The notes beneath the pieces were generated by a model, which made no database searches, had not been told where the DNA came from, and saw only the letters and a list, made by a program, of their open reading frames with translations. A stretch of DNA of 64,000 bases from an uncultured Hyphomonas sp. (GTDB lineage Bacteria; Pseudomonadota; Alphaproteobacteria; Caulobacterales; Hyphomonadaceae), in contig NZ_OY781472.1 in NCBI RefSeq assembly GCF_963677035.1, positions 806,001 through 870,000 of the forward strand. The letters are read 5' to 3'. Below, one piece after another: positions 56,020-63,925 of the stretch. Position 1 is the first letter of the stretch; each line of letters begins with the position of its first letter. Position numbers and translations under genes: made by a program.

Positions 56020-56596
56020 CTTAGCCGACCTTCTTCGAGAACACAGAAGCACCTACTATGAATATTCGAGTGGGGAGCTTCGACCATTCTGGCGGCCAAA
56101 ATTGGTCCAACTACTGGTTGCGGTCACTGTCGCATTTTTTTTTCATGATATATCTGACTCACTTCTGCAAGCATTGCTCGCGGTCTACTCAATTCTGATT
56201 GGTTTTAGTTTCAGCGTGCTGTTTCATTTGATCTCGCAACCAGCATCAACATCGACGGAAACCTCGCATCACCACGAGACTGAGCTTCGAAAGGAGCGAC
56301 TAGTTAAGCTCCATCAGGAAATTTTTTACAATGTAAGCTTCTTTGTGATCTGCTCACTGATAATTGTGGCATCGGTTGTGGCCTATTATGTCCTGTCCGG
56401 GATCAGCGTGCGCTTCTATGCGATAGGTGCACCCAGTGAATATGTTTGTTCTGCGTTCTTCACATTGCGAGCTGTTAGCGTGTTCGTATTTACAGCCGTC
56501 CTGTACTTTCTGCTGCTCGAAACCGGATTTGCATTTACCCGAATTGTTCAAAGAGTAATTTTCTACTTCAATCAGAAAATCGAGCATAACCTTTAG
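56012..56596 (+). CDS. unknown 4-TM membrane protein, second gene of the AT-rich pair
   Basis: This 194-residue protein has four predicted transmembrane helices in two pairs: LVQLLVAVTVAFFFHDI and LLQALLAVYSILIGFSFSVL, then VSFFVICSLIIVASVVAYY and AVSVFVFTAVLYFLLLETGF. A His/Glu-rich cytoplasmic loop (TSHHHETELRKERLVKLHQE) separates the pairs. No family is recognised. The soluble-protein-plus-small-membrane-protein layout is common in sensor/effector systems such as phage defence, but this is only a hypothesis. Confidence 0.6.
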   Translation: MYDLADLLREHRSTYYEYSSGELRPFWRPKLVQLLVAVTVAFFFHDISDSLLQALLAVYSILIGFSFSVLFHLISQPASTSTETSHHHETELRKERLVKLHQEIFYNVSFFVICSLIIVASVVAYYVLSGISVRFYAIGAPSEYVCSAFFTLRAVSVFVFTAVLYFLLLETGFAFTRIVQRVIFYFNQKIEHNL

Positions 56597-56602
56597 CAAG
56601 CG

Positions 56603-56762
56603 TAGGGTCGGTTGAGGCGGAGCCGACACCCACCCTACGGGGTTTCGTGCTCCCCTGCTTCATCCTTCGACTTCGCTCAGGATGAGTCCGGGGCGGGCGG
56701 GGCGTTCGGGGCGCTCATGCTGAGCGGCGTCGAAGCATGGGCGCGGGCGGGGCCAGGGTCTC
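56603..56762. repeat. cluster of intergenic palindromic repeats
   Basis: Three dyads lie side by side: CGTAGGGT...ACCCTACG around a 22-nt interval, CATCCTTCGAC...CTCAGGATG, and CATGCTGAGCGGCGTCGAAGCATG. The last two contain the CTGAGC/GTCGAAG core seen in many repeated extragenic palindromes. They fill the gap between two convergent genes. Confidence 0.6.
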
Positions 56763-56793
56763 CATCCTGCGCGCGCCCTCTTCCTTTGCGCCC

Positions 56794-57534
56794 CTACGGA
56801 TCCCCCTCCCCTCCCTTCTCCGCCAGTTGCTTTCTTGCCTCGATCAGCGCGGTCCAGGGGTTGCGGCGGGCGAGGCGTTCGTTTTCCTCGCGGAAGAATT
56901 CGTCCAGCGTCAGGGGCAGCCGGGACACCGCTCCGGGCGCGAGGGGTGGCGGCGGCTGTGGCGCGTCCTCATCCGGCGGGCGGCTGAGCACAGCTTGCAG
57001 CTCCAGATCCTCGGCCAGCAGGGCGGCGCGGGTCTGAAAGGTCTGCATCCGGCCCGTATTGGCATGGCCGAAGGAGAGGAGCCGGGCGAGGCGGCGGACA
57101 GCGGCGATCTCTTCCTCCGCCGCGTCGAGGAAGCCCGCCTCTGTCAGGGCGAGCGTGCGGGCGCGGGCAAGCGCCACCTGGCGGCGGGCGCCCGTGGCGG
57201 GCCGGTCCTGCATCTCCTCGCACATCTCCCACAGCTCGTCGGCCTGCTGGCGGATGGCCTCGATCTCGTCTGCCCCTTCCCCGCGCGCGGCGTCTGCGTC
57301 TCTCTGGGCGGCCGCCTCTGCCTCGGCGCGGGCCTTCAGGTCTGCCTGCCGGTAGCCGTCCTGCCGGGCCCAGACGGTAAGGGTCGGCTCCGGTATCCGG
57401 AGGCGCGCGCGGATGCTGGCGAGGCTCTCACCGCCAAGGGCCGCCTGCCGCGCGAGCATGCGCAGGGCTTCAAGCTCTGCCTTCGGGCGGCGGTGGCGGG
57501 ATTTTTCGGGTCTGATCGTGGTTGGCTCTGTCAT
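56794..57534 (-). CDS. unknown protein with N-terminal HTH-like segment
   Basis: This 246-residue, Arg/Ala/Glu-rich protein has a segment at residues 30-60 (GESLASIRARLRIPEPTLTVW) that resembles a helix-turn-helix of the Hin or terminase-small type. A long helical, probably coiled-coil middle (65-175), a proline-rich patch (QPPPPLAPG) and a charged C-terminus follow. Base use matches the GC-rich chromosome, unlike the two genes before it. Its start faces the structured-RNA region. A DNA-binding role is suggested but unproven. Confidence 0.65.
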   Translation of the reverse strand: MTEPTTIRPEKSRHRRPKAELEALRMLARQAALGGESLASIRARLRIPEPTLTVWARQDGYRQADLKARAEAEAAAQRDADAARGEGADEIEAIRQQADELWEMCEEMQDRPATGARRQVALARARTLALTEAGFLDAAEEEIAAVRRLARLLSFGHANTGRMQTFQTRAALLAEDLELQAVLSRPPDEDAPQPPPPLAPGAVSRLPLTLDEFFREENERLARRNPWTALIEARKQLAEKGGEGDP

Positions 57535-57747
57535 GATGCAGAGACTGGCACAGGGGCCAATCAGACGAATTCACTTTTCCGGCGGGCGCCATATATGGCG
57601 TCTGCACGGTGTTTAAACGGTATTTTACACGGTGGTTTGAGGCGCGCTATCCACCCCCTTGCGCCCGGGCTTCCTCCGTGTGCAGCGCAACAATTTCACA
57701 GGCGAATCGAAACCTGTGGAATTCTTCGCGCGCTGCATGAAAAATTT

Positions 57748-57776
57748 TTGACAGGGACTCGACTCAGGCGAGCTTT
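57748..57776 (+). promoter_or_regulatory. candidate promoter of the structured RNA
   Basis: A perfect -35 TTGACA (57748-57753) is followed by a 17-nt spacer and the weak -10 AGCTTT (57771-57776). Two tandem GANTC sites, GACTC-GACTC (57756-57765), lie in the spacer, the position expected of GcrA/CcrM-controlled promoters in this group. Transcription would begin near 57783, just before the first hairpin. Confidence 0.55.
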
Positions 57777-57782
57777 GGTGAG

Positions 57783-58344
57783 ATCGTTTCGTTAAGCCAA
57801 CGAAACCAGCCGGGAGCAGACCCGGCAACGGAACGGAGGCAGAGCACGCCACCCCCGGATCAGTCCGGGTCAGGAGCAAGGCTGTGAGAGCAGCGGCGCA
57901 AAGGGCCCGGCGGGATGAAGGGACAAAGCTGGTGGCGTATTCCGGAGGGGAGCTAGACCCCGCATGGAAAGGCTGTAGGCCGTGACCGGAGCGCGATCCG
58001 AAACACGGTGGCAACGCTGAAGTACGGATGGAAATCCGACAGGGCAACCTGGAGAAAGACCTGAAGGAAATCAGCGGCGTACAGGTTGCGGAGGCACCGC
58101 CCGAGGTGCTGCGGAACCGCGGAAACGGCCGCCTGAAAAGGCACCTGAGAAGGTAAAGGGCGCCAGCCCGTTCCCAAGACGAGCAGGCGACCGGTCGGGA
58201 CCGGAAGGGGTGAAGACAGGCCCGTGCAAGCGAGCCCGAAACACTCCGGTGTCAGAAGACCGACAACGAGTGCTAGCACAGTGTCTCGGTAGTCCGATTC
58301 GAAACACCAGGAAAGGCGTTCTCCCCCGGGAGGGCGCCTTTTTT
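57783..58344 (+). ncRNA. candidate large structured non-coding RNA (about 560 nt)
   Basis: No credible protein gene lies between 57535 and 58379. The plus strand folds into many compact hairpins: 57786-57806 (8 bp), 57809-57826 (6 bp), 57854-57869 (6 bp), 57947-57961 and 57987-58000. There are at least four GNRA-type tetraloops: GGAA (58030), GCAA (58044), GAAA (58135) and GAGA (58147). A perfect 8-bp stem (58044-58051 with 58082-58089) encloses another hairpin and competes with the GCAA hairpin. Segments 57786-57791 and 58300-58305 can also pair and close the ends. A promoter and a U-tract terminator frame it. The RNase P core and tmRNA tag were sought and not found. The family is unknown to me. 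Confidence 0.65.
58313..58344 (+). terminator. Rho-independent terminator of the structured RNA
   Basis: The two-part stem AAGGCG-TT-CTCC / GGAG-GG-CGCCTT is followed by TTTTTT within and after its last bases. It ends the candidate RNA 36 bp before the stop of the convergent antiporter gene. Confidence 0.85.
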
Positions 58345-58379
58345 GGGTTTGAGGGTGCGGGCGGCTTGCTGTGTACGGA

Positions 58380-59720
58380 TCAGCTGAGCGCGAGGCCCGC
58401 GAACAAATAGATCACCGAGGCCACACTGCCCGCCGCCACGGCATAAGGCAGCTGCGTCGCGACATGGCGGACATGGTCGCATCCTGCTGCAAGACTTGCG
58501 ATCACGGTCGTATCGGAGATGGGCGAGCAATGGTCCCCGAAGACCCCGCCCCCGATGACGGCCGCCAGCATCAGCTCCGGCGGAAAGCCCACGGCCTGCG
58601 CCACGGGCATCGCGATCGGCACCATGATCCCGAACGTGCCCCAGCTCGTCCCGGTCATGAACGCGGTCACCCCGGCGACCAGGAATACAGCCATCGGCAC
58701 CAGCGCAGCCGGCAGATAATCCGAAACGATTCCAGCCATGTAGGCGCCTGTGCCCAGCACTTTGAGGCTCGCCCCGAAGGCGATGGCCAGCAGCAGAATG
58801 GTCACCGGCGGCACCATCTCGCCGATGCCGCGGAAGAAGCGCTCCTGGATTTCCGTACTGGTGAAAACCTTGCTGACACGCAGCAGCACGGCGGCCAGCG
58901 CGATGGCGACGCACACGCCCCACAGGATCGACAGGCTGCCATTCCCGGCCAGCATGTTGCCCTTCCCCGTCCAGGCCATGAACCCGATGGAGCCTGCAAC
59001 CATCACCAGCAAAGGCAGCCACATGTGAACGGCCCGGTTCGCCGGCGTATGGTCCACGGTTTCCAGCTCCGCCGCGCCCGGCCGCGCCGCCAGATCTGCT
59101 GTGCGCATGGGGCCAAAGGTCCGGTTGAGGAGCACGGTCGCATAGACGCCCAGAATGGTCAGAATGGCATAGGCGTTCCACATCACCGTACCCGCCACGA
59201 TGCCGAGGCTCTGCTCCCCGTAATAAGGCTGCACCAGCGTCAGCACATAGGCGCCCCAGCCGTTCAGCAGGATCAGGGCGGAAACCGGCGCGGAGGTGGC
59301 GTCAATCACATAGGCCAGCCGCTCGCGGGACAGCCCGTGCGTATCGAACAGGCGCCGCCCCAGCACGCCGGAGCTGAGCAGGCTGACATTGGTTTCGACA
59401 AAGACCAGCGTGCCGGCGATGGCAGGCGCGAGGCCTGCGCGGCGCGGCGTAGAGGTCAGGCCCTTGCGGTCCAGCAGGCCGACGGTGGCATCGACGCCGC
59501 CGGACTCCCGCATGAACACGATGAGCGCGCCGATCAGCAGGCAGAAAACCAGAACGCGGGCATTGCCCGCATCGGTCAGCACCTGCACCGACCGCTCGGC
59601 CGACATCAGCGAGCCGAGCACGGGATTGCCGCCCGCGATCAGGGTTTCGGACGCGACCAGGCCGAGGCCCAGCGCGACATAGACATTCCGGGTCAGCGCC
59701 GCGACGAGGATCGCCAGCAC
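58380..59720 (-). CDS. NhaC-family Na+/H+ antiporter-type transporter
   Basis: This 446-residue (or longer) inner-membrane protein has about eleven helices. Family features include FVETNVSLLSSGVLGRRLFD near residue 106, DATSAPVSALILLNGWGAYV near 140 and FMTGTSWGTFGIMVPIAMPV near 355. The listed start is GTG at 59720. Nine codons upstream a CTG (59747), with AAGGGG 6 nt before it, would give LEILTLLPPVLAIL, which matches the usual NhaC-family N-terminus, so the real start is probably 59747. The substrate could be Na+/H+ or an organic acid. Confidence 0.85.
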   Translation of the reverse strand: MLAILVAALTRNVYVALGLGLVASETLIAGGNPVLGSLMSAERSVQVLTDAGNARVLVFCLLIGALIVFMRESGGVDATVGLLDRKGLTSTPRRAGLAPAIAGTLVFVETNVSLLSSGVLGRRLFDTHGLSRERLAYVIDATSAPVSALILLNGWGAYVLTLVQPYYGEQSLGIVAGTVMWNAYAILTILGVYATVLLNRTFGPMRTADLAARPGAAELETVDHTPANRAVHMWLPLLVMVAGSIGFMAWTGKGNMLAGNGSLSILWGVCVAIALAAVLLRVSKVFTSTEIQERFFRGIGEMVPPVTILLLAIAFGASLKVLGTGAYMAGIVSDYLPAALVPMAVFLVAGVTAFMTGTSWGTFGIMVPIAMPVAQAVGFPPELMLAAVIGGGVFGDHCSPISDTTVIASLAAGCDHVRHVATQLPYAVAAGSVASVIYLFAGLALS

Positions 59721-59948
59721 TGGCGGTAACAGGGTCAGGATTTCCAGGGCGCGCCCCTTTCCGATTCAGCCATCCACACAGCACCCTCACCCAGACCTGT
59801 GACTGCTGGCAAGAGGCCCGGGTGGAAGAAGCCGGCACATGCCCCTCCCGCATCCTTAACGGGCAATCGGTTGCAATCCCGGTTCTGCTGGCGGCACGGC
59901 CCGGGCTATGCTTAACTTTCTCCAGTTTTGTGGAGGGAGAGCACACGC

Positions 59949-62201
59949 ATGGACCGCCGTCTGAAGTCCTTGCTGGCGAGCAGCACGCTGGCACTGGCCG
60001 TTGCCTGCGCCAGCACGCCCGATTCCACGTCCGGCCAGAATGATGGGGCTGGAGGAAACTGGCTGCAAACAGCCTGGCACTGGGTGTTTCCGCCGGATGC
60101 ACCTCCGCCGCCTTCCCCTCCTCCTCCTCCTCCGCCGCCGCCTCCACCCTCCCCGCCACCCGTGGTGACGGAAACAGTGGCAGGCTTCCCGCCCGGGGAG
60201 CTGTTTGGCGTCATGCAATCGACAGGCGTCGATCCGTTTGAGCCCGCCAATCGCGAGGTGATGCGGGCTTTTCTGATCGCGCACGGCGTGCCGACGAACG
60301 AAACAGACGACGTGTTCCGCTATTTCGGCATGACTCCTGTCAGGCCGTCAGACCCCACCGCCTCGGTGGGAAGCAGCGCCTCCGGGGACAGATCCGGCGC
60401 TTTCGAAGATTATGACCAACAGCGCTTCCCGGAAGCCGAAGAAGAATATGCCGAGGCACCCGCCCCGGGCGATCGGGAAGTCCTTGTCGACTTTCTGCGC
60501 AGCGCCGGCGTGAACGTGCCAGACGGCATGTCCTTGCAGGAGCTTGAAGAGCTGGTCTATTCGGCCATCGACGCCGCCCCGGCCGCTGCCGCCGGGCCCG
60601 GCGGCAATTCCCATTGCCAGGCCGAGCTGGAAGATCCGGACACGATCAGCCTGATCTGCGAGATGTTCGACGAAACCGGCGCAGACAGCGAGCTGAAAAC
60701 CGCCAGCATCCCGGTGGGCGACGACCTCACCGCCACGCTTCAGCGGATCGCCATACAGGTTGCCGGGGGCCGTGACCGGCTTGAAATAGGCATGCCGAGG
60801 GCCCCGCTGTGCGTCTGGAACATGAACGACGTGGCGACAGAGGACAATTATCTCTATTTCAGCGATTGCGGCATCTGGGAGGAACCCCTCAGCAAGCTGG
60901 TCGAGGCGGGCGCCGGGAATTTCAATTCCGGCCGCGTGGCCCATCAGGCCCCGAATGAAATGGTCGTCGATCAGGCCTATTTCCTGGAAATCGCCATTCA
61001 GCCGCTGACGCAGAACATATCGGTTGAAGCCGCCGATACGATGCTGACCAGCACGCTGGGCACCGGCCTCGCCCCCGGCAGCACGGAAACACCCTTCGCC
61101 ATCGAGTTCGATACGGTGAAAGCCTCGAAGATCATGTCAGCCACGTTGGAAGGCGATGACGAATTCGACATCCGCGCCATGACGCCGAGGGAGCAAGCCG
61201 TCCTGCCGGACGCCCCGACAGTATGGAAATGGCGGGTTGTTCCGAAGGAAGACGGGCATGGCGCCCTGCAATACAATCTTTCCCAGAGCCTGGACGTGGA
61301 CGGAGAACGGTTCGAACGCTCCGTGAAAACGATCTGGCAGGATGTCGATATCACAACGATCGACGAGCTGCTGGAAGACGAAACACCCGCCGCCCCGCGC
61401 GGCACATCCACCATGGCCAGCACGCTGGTCGCACCGGCCTCTGATGGAAATGCTGAAAGCGCCCCGGCCGCAGCTGATGCCGGGTGCACCTATACGGCCG
61501 GAAGCGATCCGGACCGTTTCGCCATGGTCCTTTCGAACCTCGCCTATTCTCCGCCGATCAGCCGTCTGGCCGTCACGCACGAAGATGGCGACCGGATCAC
61601 CGAAGCGCTGATCGAGACCGGCTTCAGTGTCCAGCGTTGCCGGGATACGAGCCGCAGCCAGACACTGAGCGCCCTGCGCGAAGTGGGCCGCAAATCCCTC
61701 GCCCGCAAACAGGCCGGCGCCCACCCGGCCACCTTCTTCTATTACTCCGGACACGGCGTGAATATTGATGGGACGAACTATGTTCTGCCCGTCGATCTGC
61801 CGGGGGCCAGCCCGGCAGAGATTGAAGACGGAGCCGTCTCCTTCGAACAGATTTTCAACATCGTCTCAACGACCGTGGCCTCGACCAGCTTCATCGTGTT
61901 CGATGCCTGCCGGACGGTGATGGACGATGAAAGCCGGGGCATGCTGCGCAGCTACCGGCCGGTCACCTGGTCAACGGGCGTGTTTCAGGCCTATGCGACC
62001 GAGCCCGGCAAGACAGCCGCCGATGACGGGGCCTATTCCGAAGAACTGGCCCGGCGCATTCCCGCGGCCGGCTTGCCTGCGAACGTCCTGTTCAAGCGCG
62101 TGCAGGACGCCGTCGCCCGCCGCACCAATGAGCAACAGCACCCCAACTATATCGATCTGACGACCGGCGGGGACTTCTACTTCCAGCCTGAACAAGAGTA
62201 A
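59949..62201 (+). CDS. lipoprotein with C-terminal caspase-like (peptidase C14) domain
   Basis: This 750-residue protein has a lipoprotein signal (LALAVAC, Cys20), so it is anchored outside the cytoplasm. A poly-proline stretch with few interruptions spans about residues 49-75. A long middle region of unknown fold follows. The C-terminal caspase domain (about 510-750) has the catalytic His602 in FYYSGHG and Cys654 in FDACR, both intact. Bacterial caspase-like proteases usually cleave after basic residues. GGAGGGAG precedes the ATG by about 8 nt. It is followed by a strong terminator. Confidence 0.88.
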   Translation: MDRRLKSLLASSTLALAVACASTPDSTSGQNDGAGGNWLQTAWHWVFPPDAPPPPSPPPPPPPPPPPSPPPVVTETVAGFPPGELFGVMQSTGVDPFEPANREVMRAFLIAHGVPTNETDDVFRYFGMTPVRPSDPTASVGSSASGDRSGAFEDYDQQRFPEAEEEYAEAPAPGDREVLVDFLRSAGVNVPDGMSLQELEELVYSAIDAAPAAAAGPGGNSHCQAELEDPDTISLICEMFDETGADSELKTASIPVGDDLTATLQRIAIQVAGGRDRLEIGMPRAPLCVWNMNDVATEDNYLYFSDCGIWEEPLSKLVEAGAGNFNSGRVAHQAPNEMVVDQAYFLEIAIQPLTQNISVEAADTMLTSTLGTGLAPGSTETPFAIEFDTVKASKIMSATLEGDDEFDIRAMTPREQAVLPDAPTVWKWRVVPKEDGHGALQYNLSQSLDVDGERFERSVKTIWQDVDITTIDELLEDETPAAPRGTSTMASTLVAPASDGNAESAPAAADAGCTYTAGSDPDRFAMVLSNLAYSPPISRLAVTHEDGDRITEALIETGFSVQRCRDTSRSQTLSALREVGRKSLARKQAGAHPATFFYYSGHGVNIDGTNYVLPVDLPGASPAEIEDGAVSFEQIFNIVSTTVASTSFIVFDACRTVMDDESRGMLRSYRPVTWSTGVFQAYATEPGKTAADDGAYSEELARRIPAAGLPANVLFKRVQDAVARRTNEQQHPNYIDLTTGGDFYFQPEQE

Positions 62202-62211
62202 CCGGCATAAA

Positions 62212-62247
62212 GAAACCGCCTGCTCCCCCTACGGCGCAGGCGGTTTC
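62212..62247. terminator. terminator between the caspase gene and the convergent lipoprotein gene
   Basis: A perfect 12-bp stem (GAAACCGCCTGC / GCAGGCGGTTTC) with a 12-nt loop lies between convergent genes. The minus-strand side is followed by TTTATG, giving a modest U-tract for the lipoprotein gene; the plus side has none. Confidence 0.7.
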
Positions 62248-62279
62248 CGCTGTCAGTCCCAGCCCCCTGGGCGCAGCGA

Positions 62280-62876
62280 TCAGTAACGCAGCGGCGACTC
62301 TTCCTTGGCCGGCTTTTCCGGTGCCGGCACCGGATCGGGCGTGCCCTTGATCAGCGTGTCTTCCGGCGTCACACCGGAGCTGGCCGCGGCGCAGCAACGG
62401 ACCTGCATCTCCAGCACCTTGCTGTTGAAGCGGCACTGCTGGTCGTTGATTTCGCGCATGATCGACATGCCGCCGGCGCGATAGGTGTAGCGCGTCTGGG
62501 TACAGCTGGTCAGCGTGAAGCCCGGACGGCAGGTGCCGATCGCAGAATTCTGGATTGTGCGGGTTTCGCAGACGACATCGTCTGTCTTGTTGGCCGCTTC
62601 CTCGGCCCGCGCCATTGCAGCGGCGGCGAGCTCTTTCGCTTCGGCCGCAGCCACTGCCGCGCCATCGGCGACATCACGCGCCGCAGACAAACGCATATCA
62701 GTATCCGCCAAAGCCACGGATTGCCCGTCGATTTCGACTTTCAGCTTGCAGACGCCTTCGTCCTGATGGTCCGGCGTGGCGCAATATTGCGCAACCGTCT
62801 GTTCTTTCGGAATACCCTGGCAGGCAGCCACACCGGCTGCGAGCGCCACGGCGGCGAAAAGTCCTGTTTTAGCCAT
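62280..62876 (-). CDS. small predicted lipoprotein of unknown family
   Basis: This 198-residue protein has a lipoprotein signal ending in AAGVAAC (Cys near residue 19). An Ala-rich helix lies at about 64-96 (ARDVADGAAVAAAEAKELAA), followed by several cysteines (VVCETRT, GTCRPG, TSCTQT, QQCRF, VRCCAA) that could form disulfides in the periplasm. The C-terminus is proline-rich. No family is recognised. Confidence 0.75.
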   Translation of the reverse strand: MAKTGLFAAVALAAGVAACQGIPKEQTVAQYCATPDHQDEGVCKLKVEIDGQSVALADTDMRLSAARDVADGAAVAAAEAKELAAAAMARAEEAANKTDDVVCETRTIQNSAIGTCRPGFTLTSCTQTRYTYRAGGMSIMREINDQQCRFNSKVLEMQVRCCAAASSGVTPEDTLIKGTPDPVPAPEKPAKEESPLRY

Positions 62877-62961
62877 TCGAGGTCTCCGTACTGTCCAACC
62901 CTGCAGAACTTTGGGCTTTTGACAGCGGCCGGGTCAACCTCACTCGCGGATAAGGCGAGTC

Positions 62962-63825
62962 TCAGGCCTTGAGTTTGTAGCCCGAACGGAACAGCCACCA
63001 GACACCCAGAACAGAGATTGCCGACAGGATTCCGGTATAGGTTACGCCAAGCCAGACAGAGGAGTTGGCAACCCCCAGAAACCCATAGCGGAACCCGTCG
63101 ATCATGTAGAAGAACGGGTCCAGATGGGCCAGGAACTGGAACGGCGGTGTCATCACCTTGATGTCGTAAAAGGTGCCCGACAGGAATGACAGCGGCACGA
63201 TCACGAAATTGGTCACGGCGGAAAGATGGTCGAACTTGTCGGCCCAGATGCCCCCAATGGCGCCCAGACCGCCCAGAACGATGGCAGATGTCAGGCTGAA
63301 CCAGAGGATTGCCCAGACATGCGCCACAGACAGGTCCGCCAGCCCGCTGAGCTGAATGCCGATGCCGGAAATGATCGCCACCAGCAGGCCCCGCACAATC
63401 GATCCGCCCAGAAAGCCGGCGGTCAGCTCAAGCGGTGACAGCGGCGGCATCAGGAAATCGACATAGGTGGAATTGAACTTTGCCTGCACCAGGCTGGAAC
63501 TCGTATTCTGGAAGGCGTTCTGCAGGATCGCCATCACGATCAGGCCGGGCGCCAGAAAATCGTTGTAATTCAGGCCCGCAAAGTCTCCGGTCAGGTTGCC
63601 CCTGTCCCCGAAAGCCAACTTGAACACGGTCATGAACAGAAGCGTGGTGACCACAGGTGCCAGGATGGTCTGCATCCACACCTTCATAAATCTGCCCACT
63701 TCCCGTTTGAAAAGCGTCCACAGGCCCAGCCCGTTGACCGCCCCGTACTGGCGGACACTGCGGCTGGCGGAAACGGACGTGGCCGATGCGGGCGCCGATG
63801 CGGCGGAAGGATCAATCGAAGTCAT
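62962..63825 (-). CDS. ABC-2 type transporter permease
   Basis: This 287-residue membrane protein has six helices. The ABC-2 membrane domain starts with FKREVGRFMKVWMQTILAPV and includes QAKFNSTYVDFLMPPLSPLEL and the C-terminal PLSFLSGTFYDIKVM then PFFYMIDGFRYGFLG, as in polysaccharide/drug exporters of the YadH type. A Ser/Ala-rich N-terminal leader of about 25 residues precedes the domain. An ATPase partner would be expected beside it but is not within this window. Confidence 0.9.
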   Translation of the reverse strand: MTSIDPSAASAPASATSVSASRSVRQYGAVNGLGLWTLFKREVGRFMKVWMQTILAPVVTTLLFMTVFKLAFGDRGNLTGDFAGLNYNDFLAPGLIVMAILQNAFQNTSSSLVQAKFNSTYVDFLMPPLSPLELTAGFLGGSIVRGLLVAIISGIGIQLSGLADLSVAHVWAILWFSLTSAIVLGGLGAIGGIWADKFDHLSAVTNFVIVPLSFLSGTFYDIKVMTPPFQFLAHLDPFFYMIDGFRYGFLGVANSSVWLGVTYTGILSAISVLGVWWLFRSGYKLKA

Positions 63826-63880
63826 GGCGACGTATGTAGGCGCATTTCGGGTCGGGTGCGAGAGCCGAAATTAGGAGTTT

Positions 63881-63925
63881 TTCTGAACTCAGCCTTTCAG
63901 GCCCGCGGGAAGGCTGAGTTCAGAA
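63881..63925. repeat. 16-bp perfect inverted repeat
   Basis: TTCTGAACTCAGCCTT (63881-63896) and AAGGCTGAGTTCAGAA (63910-63925) pair perfectly around a 13-nt GC-rich loop. No U-tract follows on either strand (a T-run precedes it on the plus strand), so it is not a standard terminator. The region from 63826 to 64000 holds no gene. Confidence 0.7.

Noticed and set aside
57625..58307. Minus-strand open frames in the structured-RNA region
   Set aside because: They have no ribosome sites or domains, overlap each other in different frames and run opposite a promoter-to-terminator unit with plus-strand GNRA loops.
57783..58344. RNase P RNA, tmRNA or group II intron as the identity of the structured RNA
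   Set aside because: The RNase P core, the tmRNA tag frame and a clear group II domain V were looked for by eye and not seen. A covariance-model search is needed to exclude divergent versions.
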